Virus record (IMG/VR): IMGVR_UViG_3300037502_001322
Coordinates: 1 to 64,000 of that record
Direction: 5' to 3' (one strand)
DNA from: a virus
DNA length: 64,000 nt
The notes under the pieces were generated by a model. That model saw nothing but the letters and a program-made list of their open reading frames with translations. It was not told the origin of the DNA and did not search any database. A program made the position numbers and the translations under genes. This document shows, piece by piece, positions 32,547 through 41,119 of this stretch (positions are counted from its first letter, which is position 1; each line of letters starts with the position of its first letter).

Positions 32547-33107
32547 TTAAGCAGTAAGAAATACATCTTCATAATAACAAACAATAGAATCAAAATAAGA
32601 CTTCACTAACATGTCCTGACTTTCTTTTTTCAGCATCCTGTGTAGTTCGGTGTCATTACTAATGAAGAAAGGTTCAGTGATGATGGTGGGCATTTTTGTA
32701 TTCTTAAGTAAATACCCGCCACGAGAATTATCACTTAAAGGTTTAACTCCCCTGTCCCTAAGTTTCAGGTTTCGAGAAACATTGACCTGAAAATATGATG
32801 CTAACTCCAAACCTTTCAATGAAGATTTCCAATATAACATCTCACAACCATGAGCTAATTTATTTTCGGCAGCATTTAAATGAAACTCTACCGCAATATC
32901 ACAAAAAGTTTCATTTACTTTCTGTGGAAGTCTAGAATAAGAATCCCTATAAACAATAACAGACTCAATCTCAGGATATTCAGAACTGATTTTATGAGCT
33001 AGCTTGTTAACCAGTTCTTTATTATAACTAAACTCATTTATGTTGTAAGTGGAGTTATAAGCTCCACCATCTTTCTCTGAATGTCCTACAATAAGAGAAA
33101 CTTTCAT
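32547..33107 (-). CDS. Endolysin, N-acetylmuramoyl-L-alanine amidase (Amidase_3)
   Basis: A 186-residue zinc amidase. Key residues match the family: VGHSEKDGGA (His9), NEFSYN (Glu25), EFHLNA (His76) and ITEPFFISN (catalytic Glu145). It cuts the bond between muramic acid and the stem peptide. There is no signal peptide, so it needs the holin encoded 13 bases downstream. AGAGGTATC precedes the ATG. Confidence 0.85.
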   Translation of the reverse strand: MKVSLIVGHSEKDGGAYNSTYNINEFSYNKELVNKLAHKISSEYPEIESVIVYRDSYSRLPQKVNETFCDIAVEFHLNAAENKLAHGCEMLYWKSSLKGLELASYFQVNVSRNLKLRDRGVKPLSDNSRGGYLLKNTKMPTIITEPFFISNDTELHRMLKKESQDMLVKSYFDSIVCYYEDVFLTA

Positions 33108-33137
33108 ATTTAAGATACCTCTAAAATTTATTAATAT

Positions 33138-33662
33138 TTAACTCCAAGTGGATTGCCATGTAAATTCTTGAAGCGCCAATTCAAAGTTAATGTGTTCATA
33201 CAAATCATTAGTAGCAGTAAAGTCAATAGCATCGGAACAATTCTCAACAGAAGAACTATCAGATGGTGTTGGATAATTAAATTCTTGATAAGGGTCAAGA
33301 TTAAAATCAATCCTCAAATCACCTTCAGGAGTAGACACTACAAAATCCAAATGGTAGAATCTTGTCAGGCCATCAAAAATAGAATTGAATGACCTTAATG
33401 TTTGGTCAGCAGCTAATTCTCTATTTATGATAGATAGCAATATAGCGTCAACTTCTGTTTTAGATTTAGCAATCCCTATGATTGCCTGTTTGTATGGAAC
33501 ACCAAAGGAAGTGTTAATGAACCACTCCTCCCTGAAAGTTCTAAGAACAATTCCTAATCGTTGTCTTAGACCTTCTTGTCTTGTCTGAGTGAAAACTAAA
33601 TCACCTGTTTCGTCAAGAACAAGGTCATTAGTTTCTTGATCTAATAGAAAATCAAATAACAT
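33138..33662 (-). CDS. Baseplate wedge protein, gp25-like
   Basis: A 174-residue protein. Residues 1-125 match the gp25/GPW family (DFLLDQETNDLVLDETGDLVF, GLRQRLGIVLRTFREEWFINT, FGVPYKQAIIG, DLRIDFNL). It starts sheath polymerisation at the baseplate. The last 22 residues (LYEHINFELALQEFTWQSTWS type) are an extension also found at the end of the neck protein at 43102-43776. Confidence 0.85.
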   Translation of the reverse strand: MLFDFLLDQETNDLVLDETGDLVFTQTRQEGLRQRLGIVLRTFREEWFINTSFGVPYKQAIIGIAKSKTEVDAILLSIINRELAADQTLRSFNSIFDGLTRFYHLDFVVSTPEGDLRIDFNLDPYQEFNYPTPSDSSSVENCSDAIDFTATNDLYEHINFELALQEFTWQSTWS

Positions 33663-33677
33663 TATACATCCTATTTA

Positions 33678-34475
33678 TTAAACCGGAGGTCCACTATTAT
33701 CTCCGCCAGCTTGAACTCCACTATGAACATGAGTATTAAGATTAACTCCAGCGGCAGTAATGATATTGCCATCAGATGTTATTGTTAAGCCGTTCATAGT
33801 TATGGTACCATCTGTTGCTGTGGTGATACTCGCACCAGCCCCTACAAGACTCATAGAGCCGTCTGGTGATAACGTTATACTACCGTTAGCATTACTTATT
33901 GAAACGCTTCCAGATTCGTCTACGACCGTCTGAGCGTTAGTGTTTACTTGAGTTATCGTCCCATCTTCAGCAAGAGTGACTGTACCTTGTCCATTAGTGA
34001 TATTTACGCTATTAGGTGTGATATTAATCTTAACCAGATCGTTTTCAATCACTATATCTGTAGGACTAAAAGCTTTTGCTCTTGGTAAGGTAGATGTAGT
34101 AGACCAGCCAATGGGATACATACCTAAGACTTTGCTAAAGTCACTAACCGTGGGAGAACTTCCGTCACTCTCTAATGCAGACGCAGGGTCTCTTTCACTA
34201 AAGTGAATGACGACTGTCGCACCAACCTTAATTGGCATTGTTACAAAAGCATCAAATCCGTCATTAAGGAATAGCGGTGGTATGTCTCCAATAGAAGGGT
34301 ATTCGATAAATTTGCTGAGACTGTAACGAGCCTTAAGAAGGGGTTTTGCTTGAATGTACCCTGTATCATAATTCACTGCCTCAACAACAGCAGGAATAGC
34401 TACATGAATATCTTCTAACCTCTTTTCCAATAGAGACTCAATAGCTGTGCTAAATCTATTAGTTGGGTTAGCCAC
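33678..34475 (-). CDS. Tail spike / membrane-piercing protein, Gp138-type OB fold
   Basis: A 265-residue spike. The N-terminal 110 residues look like the Gp138 OB domain (IPAVVEAVNYDTGYIQAKPLL, IPPLFLNDGFDAFVTMPIKVGATVVIHF). A repetitive beta-helix follows (TVTLAEDGTITQVN, SITLSPDGSMSL). The C-terminal tip is NTHVHSGVQAGGDNSGPPV with an HxH iron site, as in P2 gpV-type needles. I choose GTG 34475 because GGAGG lies five bases upstream; an ATG at 34487 has no site. It overlaps the hub gene by eight bases. Confidence 0.8.
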   Translation of the reverse strand: MANPTNRFSTAIESLLEKRLEDIHVAIPAVVEAVNYDTGYIQAKPLLKARYSLSKFIEYPSIGDIPPLFLNDGFDAFVTMPIKVGATVVIHFSERDPASALESDGSSPTVSDFSKVLGMYPIGWSTTSTLPRAKAFSPTDIVIENDLVKINITPNSVNITNGQGTVTLAEDGTITQVNTNAQTVVDESGSVSISNANGSITLSPDGSMSLVGAGASITTATDGTITMNGLTITSDGNIITAAGVNLNTHVHSGVQAGGDNSGPPV

Positions 34476-35346
34476 TTGCACCTCCATTATTAACAGCAAC
34501 AGAACCCGGAGTTTCTATAGCCTCTACATTACTCTCCCAGTTTGAACCTTCGTATTCTCCTTTGTGTGTAACTTTAGTCACTTTATAAGCACCATCATAC
34601 TTACGACTTTTTACATACACAGTAGAGCCCGGTTTTATTGCACCATCCAACAAACACCTAAACCTAATCCCTTTAACTGGGGCATCATCTGTCTGTGCTT
34701 TCCCTTCAGATTGGGATAGTGGTTCAGGAGATCCTAACAAACCTGATGTCTCTGAAATATAAGCAACTCTTTGTCGAAGCAATCCGTTATATTTGATAAT
34801 ATAGACCTGACCATCTTGAATAGAATAATCAGCTTCCAATTCCTTGGACAGTTCTTTGAGAATGGAACTGGATTTACCCATCCAAGAGTAAGATTTTCTG
34901 GTCATCTTAGAATCATCTATTGTTTCCATATTGCCTACAGATAATCCCATATCTTTAGTCAAATCTCTAAGTACGGTTTTAACTGGTGTGCCTGAAGGAT
35001 AGTAACGAGAACTTAAAGCTTCTCGAATATTAACAGAAGCATCCCCTAATATTAGTTTAGTTTGCCTTGTTTCTTTATCAAACACATCTTCAATTCGTTC
35101 TACATTTCCTTTGAAGATAGTTTTCAACTGCCCACCGTAATCTTCAGAATAACCGGCCTCCAATATAACAGCAACAGAGTTACCGGAATTTGCTTCTAAG
35201 TAGTCTACAATATCATCTGATGTGTTTGTGATGGTTATAAACCCTTTGTTGGCTTTGTCAGAATCATCTTTATTTATCTCAAAAGATATATTACTCTCAG
35301 TTATTAAAAAACCAGTTCTACTATTGTTTCTGGCTTCTTGGTTCAC
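34468..35346 (-). CDS. Baseplate hub protein (gpD/gp27-like); true start probably further upstream
   Basis: At least 292 residues from GTG 35346, with hub-type features (FKGNVERIEDVFDKETRQTK, TVLRDLTKDMGLSVGNM, LKELSKELEADYSIQDGQVYI, FRCLLDGAIKPGSTVYV). It forms the base of the tail tube under the spike. The GTG has no ribosome site. The same frame stays open for 36 more codons and reads well (ISFIRKYRLLFGLPIKVG...), with AGGGGG four bases before an ATC at 35454. So either a rare ATC/ATA start is used, or the start codon has mutated. Confidence 0.75.
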   Translation of the reverse strand: MNQEARNNSRTGFLITESNISFEINKDDSDKANKGFITITNTSDDIVDYLEANSGNSVAVILEAGYSEDYGGQLKTIFKGNVERIEDVFDKETRQTKLILGDASVNIREALSSRYYPSGTPVKTVLRDLTKDMGLSVGNMETIDDSKMTRKSYSWMGKSSSILKELSKELEADYSIQDGQVYIIKYNGLLRQRVAYISETSGLLGSPEPLSQSEGKAQTDDAPVKGIRFRCLLDGAIKPGSTVYVKSRKYDGAYKVTKVTHKGEYEGSNWESNVEAIETPGSVAVNNGGASG

Positions 35347-35441
35347 AAAGTTTTCAGCATCAGTATTTTCTGTGAAACTTTCAGTAGTATTTAATTTATT
35401 TCCTACTTTAATAGGTAGTCCAAAAAGAAGCCTATATTTTC

Positions 35442-35801
35442 TTATGAAAGAGATACTGCCCCCTTTTCTTCATCAGTTGCGTCTGTTGTAAGATAAACCA
35501 ACCTAAATCTTTTATTTTGACCAAAATTATCTTTATCTATTCTTCCATAGTTCTTAACCATATCCCTAACATACAAAAAACCTTTAGGAACATTCTCCAT
35601 ATAATTAAATGGAAGAAGCAGATTTTGCCCAACAGACAACATGAAACTAACAACAGGGTCTTCTCCTGTTACTCCAATATAACACATCCATGTCTCAGAA
35701 TATGTATTCCATCTTATTCTGAAGTCATAGACTTGTCCTTCTAACTCAACTCGGTAAGTTGAATCAACACTCTTACCACAAGGGATAGAAAACATTGCCA
35801 T
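35442..35801 (-). CDS. Baseplate plug-like protein (DUF6983 type)
   Basis: A 119-residue protein, FSIPCGKSVDSTYRVELEGQ, YDFRIRWNTYSETWMCYIG, QNLLLPFNYMENVPKGFLYV. This 'WN-x-R/Y...W' pattern fits the small baseplate plug/DUF6983 proteins found between Dit-like and hub genes in myoviruses. Its end overlaps the putative extended start of the hub gene. Confidence 0.65.
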   Translation of the reverse strand: MAMFSIPCGKSVDSTYRVELEGQVYDFRIRWNTYSETWMCYIGVTGEDPVVSFMLSVGQNLLLPFNYMENVPKGFLYVRDMVKNYGRIDKDNFGQNKRFRLVYLTTDATDEEKGAVSLS

Positions 35802-36451
35802 TAAAATCCCCCTATTCTCTCAGCTTGTTGTGCTCTTGTGCGCTCAACATGAGACTGTTTCTGAGAAGCGCCATCTGATTTATTTTCAGTTCCGTCTATG
35901 TTAGCATTAGAGGATTGTGTAGAAGACCCATTAGCTGTTTGAGAAACAGGTTGAGATGTTCCTTCTAACGTAACAGATTGTGCAGTTACAAATCGAACTC
36001 TCTCTATTCCTATCCTAAACACTAATTGGTCTGCTTCTTGTGCATTAACGTTATAATCTAAAGATGTCACTACACAATCATCGAATATCTCAAATTCAGT
36101 TATAAGAGTGAAAATAACTTTTGATTCTTTTAATGTTCTTAAATAATCTACAGCTTTCTGTGTACGTTTAACATCTAAATTATATTCAACAATATTACCT
36201 TGATATGGTTGGATAGGGGTGTTAGTCACAACCCCTATAACTTCGAACTTATCGTTATTACTATAAATATGATCAGCGATATCTTGTTTTGATTCCACAG
36301 GATGCAGTGTTAAATTATTAGTCAGATTGACATTAACGTTTGTGACTGCATCAAATATCAGCGTGGAAAAATCAGCGGCTGAAGCACCGCTGACATATGG
36401 TAATTGTTTACCAAAAGATGTACCACCGGCCACTATAACATTAGTTGCCAC
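35801..36451 (-). CDS. Dit-like baseplate/tail-tip protein
   Basis: A 216-residue protein starting with GTG 36451 after AAAGGAGG. The block NNLTLHPVESKQDIADHIYSN with FEVIGVVTNTPIQPYQG is the 'T-x-H-P-V-E...I-x-D-H' signature of the Dit-like domain at the tube tip. The C-terminal 50 residues are low-complexity Ser/Asn/Gln (TSQPVSQTANGSSTQSSN). It sits between tape measure and plug genes, as expected for the first tail-tip ring. Confidence 0.7.
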   Translation of the reverse strand: MATNVIVAGGTSFGKQLPYVSGASAADFSTLIFDAVTNVNVNLTNNLTLHPVESKQDIADHIYSNNDKFEVIGVVTNTPIQPYQGNIVEYNLDVKRTQKAVDYLRTLKESKVIFTLITEFEIFDDCVVTSLDYNVNAQEADQLVFRIGIERVRFVTAQSVTLEGTSQPVSQTANGSSTQSSNANIDGTENKSDGASQKQSHVERTRAQQAERIGGF

Positions 36452-36462
36452 TAAGCCTCCTT

Positions 36463-39400
36463 TTAATCTTCAGAAATATCATGAACTACGGTGCTTCTCC
36501 AACCTTGTAGATTAGCTTCAACTCTTGTATCAACAAACTTTTCAGCACCATTGCTCGGATTGAAGATAACTTTGATTTCCCCTTTCTCTTGGTCAGTAAC
36601 CGATTTAGTTACCTTCAGTTCTGTAGGTTGGTTGTTAGACTTATTGACAGATGTGGCTGAATCAGATACAGTTGGAGGTACAAACATGTTGTACGGATTT
36701 AACCTGTCACCTGTTTCTTTAATAAATTTATCTCTTTCTTGAGAGGATTGAATCAAGCTTGTTTTGTTAGATAAATCATTAAATAAGTTTTCAAGTTTAT
36801 GACGAAGACCTTCAAAGAATGCGCCTATTTTATCAAAGAATGGTTTTGCTTTCTCATACATAGACTTAGCCCACTCTGTTGCACCTAAAGCATGGAGAAG
36901 TTCTCCTACCATAATAAGTGTACCAACAAAAGGAATAAATCTGCCAAAAAGCAAACCTAAACTTCCTGCAACTCTACCGACTCCTCCTGCTGCACCAGAT
37001 AAAGATCTTGCTCCGAAAGCAGTGGCGAAGATGCCCCCAGCCTTACCGAAAGGTAGAAGCTTAGAACCTAACCACATTAACGAGCTTCCAAACAGCTTCA
37101 TAATTTTGAACAATGACAAGAATATAAATGCTGCTGGAGCTATTGCTGCGAGCCACATTGCAATATTAGCACCATTAGATTTCATGCTCTCTTCTGTGAT
37201 ACCTAACCAGTTAGCAAAGTCTGCCATGTAGGCGACTGCAAGTTCTATAGGTGTTACTACTAACCACAATGCTCTATGAAACACACCAGATAAGAAATTA
37301 GCAACTGGTTGTAACATGAACATTAAGTTTTCTAATGCACCGAATAGAAATTGCAACCCTGGTCCTAACCCTGCATCAAAAGATTCTCTCTTAAAATCAT
37401 TAAACGTATTGATTAATCTGTTAAGGTCAGCATTGAAGTTTTTAGTCATAGTATCAAGTTCACCAGACACTTTCTTTCTCATTAATGCTGCCAATTTAGG
37501 TAATGCTTCCAAGGGAAACATCAACCCATTTTCCATATCTTTACGGAGTTGTTTGGTGGATATTCCCATTGCCTCAGCCATTAAGGCTACGGCACCGGGC
37601 CGTTGTGTTCAGTTAAGCTCGCAAAACTTAACCCGCACCATTATGTGCAGCTACATATCTCTATGCAGACCAGATCATATCATTATCCTTAACTAAGGAT
37701 ATCTACCACTTCGAATGCCCTTAGCTTGCACCCTACGCCTTTCGGCTGATCGTTGAACGTTCATCTTATTTGTTAAAGATGATTCGCTGCTGATTGTCTT
37801 TATTGTAATGATTATTAGGGTTCGTTAAATATCACTACTTAATATCCTACATTACACTTAACAAGAGTTTCCAGCAATTCAATAGATTATTCGATACACA
37901 TTACTGTGTAAAGGGACTTTTCCAAATCCTGTCACCTAGTTGGTTATTTAATTCTTCCCAGACGTTCAGTTAAGTTCGCAACACTTAACCCGCACCATTA
38001 CGTGCTGCTTATAGTTTCCCCATAAGAGCAGACCATATCATCATCCCGTTAATCGGGGTTGCCTCCTGTTTGGAGTGCCATTAGCTTGCACCCTACTCGG
38101 TTACATTCATCACCGATGGTCGTTGAACCTTCTTTCTCATTGGTTTTATTAGATATTGATTAGATATATGTTTCCAAGATATACCGGATCTTATTTTAGT
38201 TGCTTGTTGTTTAGATATCCCAAATTCAATAACAGCTTCTTTTGGAGAACCACCTTCTTCGAAGAACTTACAAACTTTATGGACAACTTCTTCCGTCAGC
38301 TTAGATCTTCCATTAAGTTCTCCTTTCAAAGACGGAATTAATCCATCTTCCCACGCCTGTATAGTATTAGAGAATAAATCGCACCACTCTAAGTTATTTA
38401 CGTTGTTATTCAATTTATCATTATCTAAATGTTTTACTAAAACCTCACCCCAATGTTCTTTGGAACATTTCTCTACTAATTCTTGAGATGGACTATTAAG
38501 AAAAAGTTCAGCTACAAGCCTGTGAATCTTTAAAGTTTTTACATGACCATTTATAGTGACTTGTGTAATGCGATAGCCTTGTTTATTGATTCTAGTGTAT
38601 CTGACCTTTTTGTTTTTATAATTCCTAACTTCTCCGAGATTGGAGATCTCTAACATGGTGTAGATAGGATGACGTTTGTACTCAATGAGAAAACTTGGCT
38701 GCTGATTGCCCATTATTGACTCCTTAATTTAAAAAGAGTATTATACGCTAAACGTACATAATTGTCAATAATTAGGGTGTCCCAGCAATTAAAGAGGTTT
38801 TACATGGCCCAAGAATTAAGCCATGATTTGGTTTTTAGAGAACATTTGTTCGAGGGCTTTAAATATCCCATCCATTTCATCAGGAGTGTTACCAAAAGCG
38901 ACACCTGCTTCCATGAAAGAACTAAATATCTCGTTAACTTGTTCTAAAGGAGCTCCTGCTGAATTAGCAGCAAATGCAAATTTAGCAAAAGATTTAGCAG
39001 AATCAAGATAGGTCACACCTAACCTTTCTGCCTCTTTTCTTAAATACTCCATCTGGGAAGTTGCTTCATCCCCGAATACAACTCTCATCATCGATTCCAT
39101 TCTTTGGAATTGACTTCCTATAGTTGCCACACTCATAACAGCGCTAAACGCCGTAAATGAGGCTGTGCCTGCAACCATAGCACTTCTAAGACCTTTATAC
39201 TGGTCAGACAATCCTTTGACTGAAGCCGAATGCCTTCTCATATCAGAATTAAGGATGTTCAACCTTATTCTATAAGTAGAAGCTGTAATTGAACCAATTT
39301 TTAATTCATTATTGAGGTCATTCAATCTATCCCAATACTGTTTTATCTCAGCAGGTCTAAAAGATCCTCCTCTTAATCTTAAAGTATCTTTGAATCTTTC

Positions 39401-39916
39401 AGCACCAACTCCAGCTAACTCACCTCGCCTTAGTTGTTCTCTTGCCCGCATTCTTCGTTGTTTGTTTAACTCTTTTCTTAAGTTAATCGCATTTCGAACT
39501 TTCTGTTTATGCTCAGCAGCTTCTTGTTTAACCCTCGCGTCATGAGCTTTTCTATCAGCATCTATTTTTCTTTTATCTGCTTGGTCAAAAAGCTTTTGAA
39601 AATCAGATTGTCTTTTTAACTCAGACTTCCACCAATATTCATAGTTCTTGTCTAAAACTCTCTTCTGTGCAGTGTGGTCTAAATTAACACCGCCTTTCTT
39701 GGCCATTTTAGCTCTTTCACGGGACTCTTTCTTTATTCCATCCACAACCTTTCTTTGTTGTTGGACTTGTGTTTTTGCTACTCTGATTGGATTAGAGACT
39801 TTATCCATCATCTTCTTTAATCTATAGATCTCTTGTTTTGCTTTCTTAAAACTTGACCTATCAATCTGAGCAACAACTTTATTAATTAGCTTGCTGGCTA
39901 TTAATGTCTTTGCCAT
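36463..39916 (-). CDS. Tape-measure protein, split by two group I introns (three exons)
   Basis: Exon 1 is 39916-38819, exon 2 is 37957-37926 (32 bases) and exon 3 is 37600-36463; together 2268 bases, 755 residues. Exon 1 ends ...LEQMFSKNQIMA, exon 2 supplies EELNNQLGDR and two bases, exon 3 continues (M)PGAVALMAEAMGIS. The joined stretch is the well-known tape-measure N-terminal signature (EEL..QLG.r.PGAv..mA.AmG), which proves the joints. The N-terminal part is a basic coiled coil; exon 3 has hydrophobic segments (LVVTPIELAVAYMAD, LWLAAIAPAAFIFLSLF-like). It sets tail length and is ejected on infection. At 755 residues it predicts a tail near 100 nm by the usual rule. Confidence 0.9.
37601..37925 (-). 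ncRNA. Group I intron 2 in the tape-measure gene
   Basis: A 325-base intron without a reading frame. Minus-strand core: AATTGCTGGAAA (P), GACAATCAGCAGC (Q), GTTCAACGATCA (R, with P7) and AATGATATGATCTGG (S). P1 pairs exon GGAT with AGTCC, giving the U-G pair at the 5' splice site. It ends ...CTGAACACAACG with the terminal G; splicing completes an ATG codon (AT|G). Confidence 0.85.
38093..38713 (-). CDS. Intron-encoded HNH homing endonuclease with NUMOD-type domains
   Basis: A 206-residue protein inside intron 1. N-terminal NUMOD4-like segment (HPIYTMLEISNLGEVRNYKNKKV) is followed by IHRLVAELFLN and the HNH core VLVKHLDNDKLNNNVNNLEW, in which the first His of the usual H-x-D-G/H-N is kept (KHLDND). 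The C-terminal GELNGRSKLTEEVVHKVCKFFEEG..SPKEAVIEFGISKQQATKI looks like a DNA-binding helix-turn-helix. AAGGAG precedes the ATG, and a consensus promoter lies 27 bases further up. The last codons overlap the ribozyme's P7 region. It would spread the intron by cutting intron-less tape-measure genes. Confidence 0.85.
   Translation of the reverse strand: MGNQQPSFLIEYKRHPIYTMLEISNLGEVRNYKNKKVRYTRINKQGYRITQVTINGHVKTLKIHRLVAELFLNSPSQELVEKCSKEHWGEVLVKHLDNDKLNNNVNNLEWCDLFSNTIQAWEDGLIPSLKGELNGRSKLTEEVVHKVCKFFEEGGSPKEAVIEFGISKQQATKIRSGISWKHISNQYLIKPMRKKVQRPSVMNVTE
38740..38768 (-). promoter_or_regulatory. Consensus sigma-70 promoter inside the intron
   Basis: On the minus strand TTGACA (38768-38763), 17 bases, TATAAT (38745-38740): perfect hexamers and spacing. 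It lies inside the intron directly before the HNH gene, allowing expression independent of the late tail transcript. Confidence 0.85.
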
Positions 39917-39983
39917 TTAGCTAACCTCCATTGTTTTTATAAGTAAATGATAACAATAATGATTATTGTTTATGACTTGCTAT

Positions 39984-40012
39984 AGTTTATAACAAAACCC
40001 TTTTAATATCAA
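39984..40012 (-). promoter_or_regulatory. Late promoter TTGATA-N17-TAAACT before the tape-measure gene
   Basis: On the minus strand TTGATA (40012-40007), 17 bases, TAAACT (39989-39984), about 68 bases before the tape-measure ATG. It follows a terminator at 40051-40080, so the tape measure has its own transcript. Confidence 0.6.
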
Positions 40013-40050
40013 TTCCATAACATTCTTAGGATATTTCGTAAACTATAGAT

Positions 40051-40080
40051 AAAAGAAAAGCCCCACCTTAAAGATGGAGC
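40051..40080 (-). terminator. Intrinsic terminator between tail chaperone and tape measure
   Basis: On the minus strand GCTCCA-TCTTTAAGG-TGGGGC (one G-U pair) is followed by TTTTCTTTT. It lies 26 bases past the stop of the GT frame. Confidence 0.75.
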
Positions 40081-40105
40081 GTTATATGGGGTCACGTTTT
40101 ATATT

Positions 40106-40932
40106 TTAAACGAAAGGCAGTTTTCCTTTCTGATTCTTATTGTTCTCTGCTTGTTTGCTCTGCTTTTCTGATTCTTTATGTTGGACTTCCTGAATATAAT
40201 CTTGAATATCCAGAAACTCATTCAACTTAAACAAGTACTCCATATCGTACATATTAAGACTATACCTTGTCTCTGATACTCGTTTATCTGTTATTACACG
40301 CAACAATAGAGAATCTAACCACATTAATGAGTTATGTGTGTTAACGTAAGTTAGTGCGTTCTTTAACCCTCGGGAAAGAGTTGTTTCAAGTGTCCCATTG
40401 GAAGTGCTGTTTTGAGAAGGCCGAACAAACCTTTTCTCTTGAAAAAAGGGCCGTAGTTCACCTCCAGAACTTTAACCGCAAGGTCGATCATTAGGTAAGG
40501 CTCACGACCGAACACTTCATTGATTCTATCACCAACAGCAACAGCAGTATTACCCTGAGCATAGGTAGTGGAGAACAGAATAGAGAAGAACCGATTAATA
40601 TCTTCTTCCTGCATAGTCTCAAACAATGTTATGATTGCCATCGGAAGAGATTCTGACAGATTGACAGAAGATGCTGCTTTCTCCAGTTGGTCAATAGAGG
40701 CACCCTTCAATTCACTAACAGCAGAGCCAAGAAGAATAGAAATAGGGGTAATAATAAATTTACCAATGATGGGCATATTGGACCAAAAACGATCTGGACC
40801 CCAGTGGTTAATAGTAAACATTTTCTTTCCGTCTTCAAACTCAATATCAATATTGGTTTGTTTCATAGAAAGAATGCCTTGAGGCGGGGATTGCATTTGA
40901 TTATAATTCTGATTGGAACCTAAAAGACTCAT
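40106..40932 (-). CDS. Tail assembly chaperone, GT-type -1 frameshift product
   Basis: If ribosomes slip by -1 on C CCT TTT TTC (40450-40441), the frame changes after residue 164 and stays open as QEKRFVRPSQNSTSNG..., passes the G stop, and continues through GLKNALTYVNTHNSLMW to the stop at 40106, giving about 275 residues. The -1 frame is closed by a TAA about 30 bases before the slip site, so the shift must occur there or later. The 72-codon frame from ATG 40324 is just the end of this extension. The layout is that of lambda G/GT. Confidence 0.75.
40363..40932 (-). CDS. Tail assembly chaperone, G-type product
   Basis: A 189-residue protein directly upstream of the tape measure, the usual position of tail assembly chaperones. 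It contains a gp-like helical core (LPMAIITLFETMQEEDINRFFSILFS). At residues 162-164 the codons CCT TTT TTC form a slippery site (40450-40441). Without slipping, translation ends at GHLKQLFPEG. Upstream is a promoter TTGACT-N17-TATCAT. Chaperones of this type coat the tape measure during tail assembly. Confidence 0.75.
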   Translation of the reverse strand: MSLLGSNQNYNQMQSPPQGILSMKQTNIDIEFEDGKKMFTINHWGPDRFWSNMPIIGKFIITPISILLGSAVSELKGASIDQLEKAASSVNLSESLPMAIITLFETMQEEDINRFFSILFSTTYAQGNTAVAVGDRINEVFGREPYLMIDLAVKVLEVNYGPFFKRKGLFGLLKTALPMGHLKQLFPEG

Positions 40933-41005
40933 GCGTTCACTCCTGTGAAATATGAATAGTTTGTTTAAATACGTTTATAATTTAAAGACTAAATTAACCT
41001 ACATT

Positions 41006-41034
41006 ATGATAATCTATTTTAACTTTAAAGTCAA
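41006..41034 (-). promoter_or_regulatory. Late promoter TTGACT-N17-TATCAT before the tail chaperone
   Basis: On the minus strand TTGACT (41034-41029), 17 bases, TATCAT (41011-41006), about 75 bases before the chaperone ATG. A hairpin CATTAAC/GTTAATG lies near 41085-41103, between tube gene and promoter. Confidence 0.55.
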
Positions 41035-41119
41035 TGCTTAGTCACTACCCTTTTAAATAAAGAGATGCACTTCCTTGTGCCGCATTAACCTTTCAGTTAA
41101 TGAAAATCAGATATTGAAA

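Larger units (their letters stand above)
37958..38818 (-). ncRNA. Group I intron 1 in the tape-measure gene, with HNH gene
   Basis: An 861-base intron. P1 pairs exon CATGGCT with GGCCATG (U-G at the splice site). Core: AATTGCTGGGA (P), GGCAATCAGCAGCC (Q), GTTCAACGACCA (R), ATGATATGGTCTG (S). It ends GAACGTCTGG. An HNH gene lies between Q and R and overlaps both, so RNA core and protein share bases. Confidence 0.88.

Noticed and set aside
40106-40324. Separate 72-residue gene before the tape measure
   Set aside because: No ribosome site before ATG 40324, and the frame is open far upstream into the chaperone gene. It is better explained as the end of a -1 frameshift product.
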